Source: Pezizomycotina sp. ARF18 (taxonomy: Eukaryota > Ascomycota). From it: a stretch of 43,285 bases of DNA. The stretch covers positions 1 through 43,285 of the forward strand of contig AZLU01000296.1 of the NCBI GenBank assembly GCA_002224055.1, written 5' to 3'. Both the position numbers and the translations under genes were made by a program. The notes under the pieces were generated by a model. That model worked only from the letters and a program-made list of their open reading frames with translations. It was not told the origin of the DNA and ran no database searches. Numbering within the stretch: position 1 is the stretch's first letter; each line of letters opens with the position of its first letter. Of the stretch, positions 34,735 through 43,285 are shown in pieces.

Positions 34735-35157
34735 TGTGAGAGATAGGAGGTGATTGGAAGCTCCCGGTGTTACGTAGTAGAATTCGAACGGGAGTGGTGA
34801 TTGTAGGAATGAGATGTTTCGTTTGAAGATGGGATGCTGGTTTTCTGAAGGTTCTTTTAAGGTTTTTTTTGGGGTTTAACATGCACGGTTGCCAATGCCA
34901 AGACACCTGTTCTCTAAAGCGGGATTGATATTTCAAACTGGACTGCGCACAAACACTAAGCTTAAGATACTATTCTAGGTTCCAGTAAAAACTTTTTAAA
35001 CGTCTATATTTCAGACCTAAAAGCGCTGAACTCATCTCCATGAGGTCAACTAGAGTCTCTCCATATTCCATTCGTGAGATAACTTGTGATAAGTGGAATA
35101 CTTTCTGCTGAACAAAACATATCGTGTCACCCCTGCAGACGTAAATACTGTTGTCCT
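34735..35157 (-). promoter_or_regulatory. OST2 upstream region / cyclophilin H 3' flank
   Basis: This 0.4-kb spacer lies between two tandem minus-strand genes. It must hold the cyclophilin H terminator and the OST2 promoter. No clear element is visible apart from a purine-rich patch before the OST2 start. Confidence 0.4.
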
Positions 35158-36174
35158 TTACATCTCCCCGCACTGAAATATGACGATATCTGTGTCGGTC
35201 TATCTAATATCGTCCGCGCGCTCTCCGACCTTCCTCACAACGTCCATGCCATCGATGACCTTGCGAATACTACGTGCTTGTTGTCCAGGAATGGCGTAGC
35301 GACGGTCGTTATGAAGAATTGCAGCGTTGGTGTCCGGTCCGAATTCTACAGGCAAAGAAAGAAAATTTCAAATTAGAACACGCAAACTATGTCACGTACA
35401 GCAAACGCCGAGGGGACGATGAAGCGCGAGAGCTTACAGCCATAGATAGCAGTCCGGGCTCCGTGTGCTTCTTGTCGAAGCTCTCGTCCTCGAACGACTT
35501 GGTACCGTAGATGCAGGTGCCGCGGTCCGTCCTCCCTATTGTACAGATTTAGCATCGAAATCTCGAAAAGCCACAAAGAAGAGTAGCTGTAGTTCAGGGC
35601 AGAAAAAACTTACGTTGAGGAAATCGCCGCTTGTATCATGAAATCTTTGATCTATAATTATTTGAAAAAAATTGCGCCATAATTGAAGAGCCCGGTGGAA
35701 GGAGGAGGTTTTAGATCGCATCCGTCAGCTCTGTGGCGCTGTCAGATCAAAACGGCAAGAAAAGAGTACGTAATACGGAAACAGTGAGGCGATAAGCGGA
35801 GAATGTGAGAGCAAGAGGTGGAGAAAAAGGAACATAACGCACCACTCTGTGGAACTGCAGCCCTTGTAGCCTTGCGGTCTCCCTAGGGAGTTCTTAGATT
35901 CCCCGTGCAGAACTGCCGAAAGTTCTCTGCCGTCCTAGGCGTGGTGTCCGCGAACAGCTCCACTTGATCCGGCCGAGCGTTCACCTGTTTTTGACATGAG
36001 AACCGATCGTTTCTGGGTTAGCGTCCGTCCGATGTTTTTTGGAAATTTTTTTCCCTGGAGCTGGAACAACTGGAAAGAACGGAAGAGGAATAGCATTATC
36101 GGTGTGTATACGTACCTTGCATGCCACCCAACGCGATGTCGAAGAATACAACGGTTGGCGGTTGTTGCTGACAT
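35158..36174 (-). CDS. Cyclophilin H-type peptidyl-prolyl cis-trans isomerase
   Basis: This is a PPIase of the CypH class, which in other organisms binds the U4/U6.U5 tri-snRNP. ATG 36172-36174 opens MSATTAN, then [12 protein letters not shown] after a frame break. Introns are 35985-36115, 35652-35842, 35536-35613 and 35346-35437. Exons read [97 protein letters not shown] and [10 protein letters not shown], stop TAA at 35158-35160. The catalytic Arg (FHRV), Phe-Met-Gln (FMIQ), Phe (QFFI) and His (NKHVVF) are present. The position equal to Trp121 of human cyclophilin A is Phe (ATPFLD), which I believe is usual in fungal CypH. No signal peptide is visible. Single-base frame breaks are present in most exons. 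Confidence 0.9.
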
Positions 36175-39100
36175 CTTGATCAATATTTTTCGAGCTTTGG
36201 AGTGCGAAGGAGCTGATGTGAGAGCGATCGTGGATCAAGTTGACAGTGAAATCGAATTTCAATATATTTTTATGCTTGATTGTGTCACACGCACGTCTAG
36301 CTTTTTCTCGCTAAGGAAACTTCCCCCTAGTAAATTGTATATTATATTATTATTAGTTATTATTATTGTTTTTCTTTTTTTTCTTTTTTTTTTTTTTTTT
36401 TTCTTTTTTTAAAAAAAATCTCTTCTCCTAATATCTAATCTTGGCAACCCCAGGAAAAAGGACAAAGATTAACCACTCAAACCGCCTTCTGGCCAGCAAA
36501 ATTTCAACTTTACAATAATAGCTTCCTTTATCACAGCTACCGGAACAAACAACAAACAAATTCTTTTCATAATGAAGTTTACGTGCTTATCACTACTGAA
36601 TTTCACACAAAGAGGGCAAGAGAACAATTTTGTGTTCATGACAAAGAAAAAGAGACAGCTACGTGTCTACTGCTCGCAACTTGGTAATGGCAGATAGAGA
36701 AAGCAGCTCCATTGCCATCCCAAGCTTTAAGCTTTTACCCGATTCTGATAAACAACCTTCAACAACTGCGAAGGAATGACACGGCTTTTTTAGCCTGAGA
36801 TCCCTGTTTCAAGGGCGGCCATGTGGAACTAACGCGGAAACTTAACCCACTCGTAATCCCTTCTAGTTGAGCATCCCGCAAACCAGTCCTCAGAACTTTC
36901 CCAAAATTCCGAGGCCGCGTTGTGCGTAGTTTTGTTTCCAAGGTTTTCCCATGCAGCTACGCTCACCGCACGATCTCACTTGCAATAGGAAATAGAGAGA
37001 CGGGTACGGAGAATGCGAGCGTCCAGAAACAAACGAAACATGAGAACAATAAACTGGTGCGAATTCCGCTGCCTTGTTTGGGTAATTGGCGCTAAAAGAA
37101 ATGTTTGAAGTGCTAAACGTCTCTCTAACCTTTGGAAATATAGGAATCGATACATACCGATCCACTGCAGTCTCGATTTTTCTGAGGAAAAGAAAAAAGC
37201 CTAACAGTTTCTCACTTGCTGGAAAACCTCACAAAACCGGCCTTGTCATCGGCTTTTCTCAGGAGTGGCTTGAGGGCTGCGTCTAAAGTTCTCACACACC
37301 TTGTTTCTACCAATCTGACGTTCTCTCGGACAAGAAACAAGAGTGGGGTACAGTTCGCGGAGCGAGGATGGGGTGAGGGTGGTGTTACTTTTTCCCCAAA
37401 TCTCCAAATCGACAGGAGAGGCACGGCGTGCTAATTCTGATCATTAACCAAAAGAGGATTAATTCGGGAGAAATATTTCGTCGCTCGCCCCGGCGGATCC
37501 CAAGATGCAGGACGACAAAGAGGTCGTATCATTTTATCTTTTCTCGCTTGCACTTTGCTTCGAGTGTTTCTTTGCTTTTTGAGAAACATCGGGAACGGCT
37601 TTGAAAGCGCTTTGGAGTAAGAGATGCCGGCAAAAAACGCCATCAGTTCGCCAGAGGGACTTTTTCAAAGAAAGAGAAAAAAAGCCTCCTAACTCCGTAT
37701 ACACACGCTAACACGTTTTCAGGTTCAGTCCTCGAGTCAGATTCCACCGAAAAAGAACTCAGAAGCTATTTATTCCCTTGAAAATACTTAAACATGAATA
37801 ACTAGAGGCCGGTGGAGGAAGCTGACTGATATACTAAGTTTTAAAATTTATATGGAATCTGTTCTATTGCTATCCATATTGGGTTGCCGATGAAAGACAA
37901 TATAGCTTCCAGGTGGCAATCTACCAAGTTATTTTTCGCAAAACTTTCAATCGAATTCCCTAGCTGAAAGATTACAGGAGATTTGATATTGAACCCTTGC
38001 CTGCTTGCCCATCTGCCAGGTCCACACCACCCGTGTGTGCTTCGTCTGTGTGTTGGGGATGATCTGAAAATACTTTTTCATCTGCAAGGTTCCATCCCCA
38101 TTTCGTTAATTGTTGAACGTTTGTGGAAATTTGGCGGGCAGATCTAACAGTTTTCGAAACGTTCTTCTCCAACAAGGGCTTCAAAACTTCGGCGTATTTT
38201 CTACTTTAAAACCAGAGGAGAGACAAGATGGTGAGTGAGGGAGGTAAAAGCAAGGTTTAAAAAAAAAAAAAAATGGATTGCTTGTCTTCGATGTTGATAC
38301 AAGACTTTCGGTATCCCTGAAAAAATAATAATTGAGACTTCGGACATTGATAGTGTTGCGAAAAGAAACACGCAAGAGTTGAAGCAATACTACTGGGGGG
38401 AGCATACTAAGCGTATACGATACCCGCCCATCTAAACCTGCTTTGACCTGCAAACAAAGGGCCTTTGGACCAGACAGAATTGAGGAAGGATAAACGAACA
38501 AGTCCAAGGGTACGAACAGTACTTGGATGGATGGGGCAAGGATGTACCAGCAACCCACCCCTCCGGCTCCGCATTTCGCAAAAGTCCTTTTGTATCTATT
38601 TTTTCCCATTGGTCTCAATTTACGGGTATTATTGGCGGATATTTGGACGGCAAAAAAGAGATTTTTGAAGAAGTACCTACTCTTATTAAAGTGAACCTAG
38701 AACATGAATGGACCAGTATTATTAAACCCAGAAAAAGACTCCAAAATTTCCTTGCTTTTTTGCTTCACCAAATAATCTTTCTATTGTTATTCATCATACA
38801 ATAGATACTACCAGGTCTTTTTTTCTCTCCCTTATTACTCGCTACAACCCCCCCTTTTCTCCAATCTATTTCAGTATTTATTTATTTTTATTTTATTTTT
38901 ATTTTATTTTTTTTCTTAGGCTCTTTTCACCCTTACGATATTTTCCTATATAGAATTTTTAGTTTACCTAAATTTTAATTTCGCTGGTCGCACAGTGCAC
39001 ACGCAGGAAGAGGATCAGGTGTAGAATTAAGCAGTATTCTTGTTGGAGCACCTTTTTTTCCTCTGCCTTCGTCTCCTCTCCTATCCTGTCTTATTACTAT

Positions 39101-41314
39101 TGGTGAGTAAGAGCAGTACATACGTTTCTCTACGGATTTTCAAGATCTTGTTTTTCCAATTTTCATTTTTGTTCCTTCTCTTACCTCCATGATGTCTTCC
39201 TTTTCTCATTATATTTCCCTTGCAGTTACATATTAATAATAATAATACTTAATATATATAGAAAGAAAAAAGGGCAAGTATAGTTATATTATTTTACATT
39301 ACATTATATTATTTTTTATATTACAGGTATTTGTTTCGTACTCTTCTTGTCCTTTTCATGCGTTCTTTCGATGAAATTTTCCATAATAAGAGCCAATATT
39401 AATTCCTTTTTTTTTTTTTTTTTCCTTTTGTGCTTGAAGCGAATTTTCTCCCTTTTACTTTCTTTCTCTTTCTTATTCCTTTGCCTCTTCCCTCTCTCGA
39501 TCTCGTCCGTGGTTTTTGGTTTCTTCCAACTCCGCCCGACTCACACTCACCTCTATCCGACATATCCGTCTGCCCGCATAGAATAAAATCTTCCTCCTCC
39601 TTCATCGCCACCATCTCTCTCCCTCTTCATTTCGTCTTTCTTCCTTCCTTAACCTCTCACCTCATCGTCTGTGCTCTTGTCTCGTGTTAACTTGAAGGTA
39701 CTATATTTACTCTCTCCCTTTCTCTCCTATACTTGCTATTCATCTCTTTCGGCTTTCGCTCTTTTTACTTGTTTGATGTTCATTTGATCGTTTTCCTTTC
39801 CCATCTTTCCTCCCAAGGCAGCCTTTCTACAATTACCGCTTATTTTTTTCAGCAAGGTACACAACGCACTCTTATCTATAATCCTTTCTCTCATCCCCTC
39901 ACTTCATCTTCTTTTACATACCGATGTCTTTCTTCCCGATTAATACCCCAGACCCTTTCCTTTCTTGTTTATTTACCTCTCGGGATAAACTTGACCATCC
40001 TGGCAAAAGGACTGGATGTAGCCTCTCGGGAAGTGTAAAATATTACGATAGATAGAAGAAGAAGGTTTCGAAGGGTTCAAAACTTGAAAGAAGATTCACC
40101 AAAAAGATAATTAGCGTTTTGGTCTTTCATCTCTCTTTTTTTTTTTTTTTTTTTCTTCTCCTCTCTCATAACTATTTATCCTTCCTTTTCTCCGCGATAA
40201 TCTCTCCATTCACCTCTGCGATCCTCCTCACCGCTCGTCGTTCGCTTCCATTTATTCGTCAAGAACTATTGAAAATATAATATTACTGTCATTGTTTACT
40301 ATTATTGTCTTTGATTGTTTCCATTTATTTTATTTATTTTTAAAAAATTTTTAGGCCCTGTCGAACTTTATCAGCTGTCTCTTCTTAACCATCCATTCGT
40401 TACAAGAAGAGACACCCACCTTCTATTTTTAATCAAATCTCCCACTCCCTCCCAGAATCTCCCACACCCACAAAAACACACGCACACCATCTCTTTCTTT
40501 TATTTCAACAACTGCCTCCCTTCTCAGAGTATTATGATCTTCCTTTCCTGTTCTTGACTTTCGTTTAACAAAAAAAATTTTTTTCCGTGTAGATAAACGT
40601 TCTTTGATGTGCTGCTGAAAAAGGAGGTGAGAGAAAAAGTGGATATACTACGCAGGAAAAGGCACTTTGCTAGAAGATTTTGAGGGGTGGGTAAAATCAC
40701 CAGCAACCTTTCCCCGTCCCACTTGGATAAAGAAAAAGCCTTACAGCAAGCCTTCTTCTCCTTTCTGTCTTATAATCATTATTTCGCTCTCTTTTGTCCC
40801 GGTTTTCATCGCTTTCCCTCAGCTCTGTTACAGCATAGATCTTTCAGTAACCTCCAGGGTCCTTGTACTACTCGGACGGCGAGAAAAGAGAATTAGGACC
40901 GGGAGGAGCATGAATCCAAGGTCGCTTACCTGTAACCCGTCGAGTCTCCTTTCAGTGTTATCGGCTCTCTGCGACAGGCTTCCGAAACATTCAATATTAG
41001 GCCTTTCCTCCGTCTAGTATTCTCTCGACCGGATCCTTAGTTCGTTTTTCTCCTTGCAACGAAAAACTTAATTCGATTTGGGATTTCATCTTTTTTTTGG
41101 CGTCTGGATACGATCGTTAAGATTTTATCGACTTTGGTTACTTTTCATGAGTCCGTAGACGCAATAATCCCTAAAGGTTATCTTTGGCTCTCCAGCATTG
41201 GTGCGAGGGGCGGGTTCGTAAAGTGCTCTTTTCCTCTTCAACAGCCAGCAGATTAGGGAGTTCTTGTGGGCGTTCGAACTTTTTCCTTTTGGGATACAAA
41301 CTTGAAACGACAAG
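36175..41314. other. Long gene-free, T-rich intergenic region
   Basis: About 5.1 kb separates cyclophilin H and the RING gene, which are divergent. Low-complexity tracts include (T)n near 36377-36409, A14 near 38258-38271, ATTTT repeats near 38876-38910, T17 at 39407-39423 and T18 at 40137-40154. From 38800 the plus strand is strongly C/T-rich, which produces long Ser/Phe/Leu open frames (39430-39690, 39733-40038, 40667-41017) without domains. A possible 5'-UTR intron (GTGAGT at 39103, TTACAG ending 39326) is weakly supported. Open frames on the minus strand (36890-37165, 37431-37643, 38181-38618) are not recognisable. Confidence 0.5.
39103..39326 (+). other. Candidate 5'-UTR intron upstream of the RING gene
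   Basis: A strong GTGAGTAAG donor and a TATATTACAG acceptor lie 224 nt apart in the C/T-rich leader. There is no coding support, so this is only a splice-signal match. Confidence 0.2.
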
Positions 41315-42923
41315 ATGGTTTCTTCCTCATCGATGGTATCTGCAATCACTGCGTCCATTGTGGCGTCAACGACTACTCCGTCCCCTCACCTTCTCCCACG
41401 CAAAGCAACCAAAGTAGCGGTTCTGCGAACCAAAGTTCGTCGCCGTTCTATCTTTGTCGCGCTGGTTTGGTGTCGTGTTTACAAACCTATGTGAGTTCTT
41501 GAAAATATCGGGGGGCGACTATATTAGATAGAGGAGAAAAAAGGCCTCATTCGAAAATAAAACTCTCCATTCTTTCTTCACTTGCTTTTCATCCACAAAC
41601 GGTTGGCCATTCTATCCTTAATTGCTAAATCTAACAACCCTTATAAGGATCATCGTCGTGTTAAATTACTGCTTCCGGTACAATGCGAGAAATCGAGCTC
41701 GAGGTGTTTGGAGATGATGGTGTCGATCTACAGGCCCTCGCTCGCCCCACCGCAGGAGGAGGGAAAAGAAATTAATGACTATGGATGAGGTGAACGAAAG
41801 ATTTCCGGCTGACAGTACAAAACATGGAGAGCAACTCGGGAAGCTTGGGACTGTCAACTGCTGGTGGCGGACTTGCTGTGCGGATTCAACATATTCCTGC
41901 GTCGCCTACGACTCAAATGTCCAACCACCCAGCACTGATACGCATCACCGACCGCTCCGCTGCCACTACGAATGTCTCCGAAACTACGGGCACCGAGGAT
42001 ACGACGCGAAAACTGGTACCAACGACTACAACGGAAATAGCACCGCAAATTTCTCGCACTTAACGAAAACACGGCAATCTCGCTAACCGCCCGCTCCGTG
42101 GCAGATCCGACCAATCCTTCGATAACGAACGAAGCTAGGCATTCAAACTGATGATAACAATGCACCTAAACGTGTCAGCGGCATGTCGGATCTGGACCGC
42201 TCGCATACCAACGCTACAGACGATCACGACCACGACCATGATGAGATCGACGATGACGCTGTCGCTGCTATCCCAGCGGATATGGCTCAGACTCCGGAGA
42301 TACCTGCGCAATCTGTATCGATGTTATAGAGGATACCGGATGTCCGTGGACTTACTTGTGGCCATGCCTTCCACACGTCTGTCTCGATCCCTGGCTCACT
42401 CTAGACGTGCCTGCTGTCCGCTTTGCAAGCATGCATTATTATGTCCCCAAACCTCGCACTGAAGCCGAAATTGAAGCGGAGGAAGCTGCCCGCGAGCGGC
42501 GTAGGGAAGCTGCGGCCGCTGAACATGCTGCTCGTTATCCTGGCGGTATCTACTTCCATCGTCTTCAGAATCTCTTTCCCCAGTTATGACAGGCGGAATC
42601 GCAGTGGCGGCAGCAATAACCGCAGCCCCCCGCGGAGGTGGGGCGGTGGTCGTAGTGCAAGGGTCGCGGGGTACTGGAAACAGCGCCAACCAGAGCAGCA
42701 GCCGACCTTCTCCAGATGTTAACCAGCAGCAATGCGGATATGGTGTTAGTCATTTTCTCCCTTCGTAGGAGGAATGCCGACGCTCCAGCGGCCTCCAACC
42801 AAAATACAAGTGCGGCTATGAACGAAAATGCAATTCCGCCGGCGGTGGTTTCTTCTCGAGGTTCCGTCGAGGCAATCACAACCTGGAACTACTCCTAGCC
42901 AATTGGAAGCTCAAACTAGCTGA
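41315..42923 (+). CDS. Membrane-anchored RING-H2 finger protein (putative E3 ubiquitin ligase)
   Basis: ATG 41315 opens MVSSSSMVSAITASIVASTT, followed by a Ser/Gln/Asn-rich segment and a membrane span read across one gap as FVAL-FGVVFTNLW. An intron at about 41492-41647 leads to IIVVLNYCFRYNARNRARG. Then come EKKLMTMDEVNERFP, a block I recall as conserved in a Pezizomycotina RING family, and an acidic stretch DHDHDHDEIDDDAVAAIPAD. The RING-H2 (about 42310-42450) reads TCAICIDVIED, DVRGLTCGHAFHTS, CLDPWLT, SRRACCPLCKH, giving the C3-H2-C3 ligand order C-x2-C, C-x-H-x2-H, C, C-x2-C. Downstream is YYVPKPRTEAEIEAEEAARE, a Gly/Arg/Gln-rich tail and PSQLEAQTS, stop TGA 42921-42923. A stop at 42589 is possible if the tail break is real. 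The predicted role is E3 ligase on an internal membrane; the substrate is unknown. Confidence 0.8.
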
Positions 42924-43285
42924 AAAGGGTGCATGATGACGATACGGTCTACTTCTGTTGTTCTGTTATGGAGGGCGTTGAGTTTCGATTCCGCTTCTCT
43001 GGTGTTTGTGCTTTTCCTTGTTCATACCTTTCCGGTACATACTAGGCATCATAACGTTCTATTCTTTTCCGTTTGCTCTCCAAGAGAGTTCCTTTTACTG
43101 TACAAAGATTTATTGAAACCCTCCTGTCACACTAATGGAACCCTTATTAAACGCCGCAACCTTGTTAAAAAAACCAAAAAATACTTCAATGTAAAGGACA
43201 CGAATTTACACTTTTCGATTCTCTTCTCTCCCTTGTAACTCATTGCTTGCCTGTTGCTCTGTTCTACGCCGCTTATTTCCTTTTT
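42924..43285. other. 3' flank of the RING gene
   Basis: T-rich sequence after the stop, with one open frame (42933-43238) lacking any recognisable feature. It is probably 3' UTR and spacer up to the window end. Confidence 0.5.

Noticed and set aside
36890-37643. Minus-strand open frames that could be transposon remnants
   Set aside because: No catalytic motif, terminal repeat or target duplication was seen.
39430-40038. Two Ser/Phe/Leu-rich open frames
   Set aside because: Produced by the C/T-rich leader region; composition alone explains them.
1-43285. tRNA, rRNA, CRISPR or complete transposable element
   Set aside because: I looked for T-loop-like GGTTCRANNCC sequences, regularly spaced repeats, and transposase or reverse-transcriptase motifs, and found none I could support by eye.
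1-43285. Repeat-induced point mutation as cause of the broken frames
   Set aside because: Breaks are length changes, not C-to-T stop codons, and they affect single-copy housekeeping genes.

Overview
This window is nuclear DNA from a filamentous ascomycete (Pezizomycotina). The evidence is gene content (an ApsB/Mto1-type microtubule organiser, a Vps3844-type vacuolar sorting protein, a DUF7707-like GPI protein, a fungal cyclophilin H), short GT-AG introns of about 64-190 nt with CTNAN-type branch sites and AG acceptors, and AT-rich spacers full of homopolymers. I cannot place it to class or species. There is no bacterial, viral or plasmid content, no tRNA or rRNA gene I can defend, no CRISPR array and no recognisable intact transposon.

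Layout. 1-4385 (+) is the 3' part of an apsB/mto1-like gene. 5318-7590 (-) is an IQ-motif (calmodulin-binding) protein, convergent with it. 7591-12383 is a 4.8 kb AT-rich stretch with no supportable gene. 12384-13283 (+) is a small secreted, GPI-anchored, Cys-rich protein. 15417-16246 (+) is a PX-domain protein of the YPT35 type. 18118-20071 (-) is a nuclear-type acidic/basic protein with a SAS4-like region, interrupted by a 180-N assembly gap. 23113-28332 (+) is TAF2, the largest gene. 29845-31324 (-) is Vps3844. 31949-33139 (+) is an unrecognised protein with a mitochondrial-type N-terminus. 34015-34734 (-) is OST2/DAD1, and 35158-36174 (-) is cyclophilin H. 36175-41314 is a gene-free, pyrimidine-rich stretch. 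41315-42923 (+) is a membrane RING-H2 ubiquitin ligase.

The genes do not form a pathway or cluster. They are unrelated housekeeping functions: microtubule nucleation, endosome/vacuole traffic, transcription initiation, N-glycosylation, splicing-linked folding and ubiquitylation.

The dominant property of the sequence is that almost every gene is cut into several frames by single-base gaps, many at doublets or short homopolymers, while splice sites, domain order and codon-level conservation on both sides of each break remain intact. The simplest reading is uncorrected indel error in a long-read-type assembly, not pseudogenes. CDS entries below therefore give the span from start to stop including introns and apparent frameshifts. 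I did not find a convincing novel biological system; the least explained coding objects are the DUF7707-like protein and the gene at 31949-33139.
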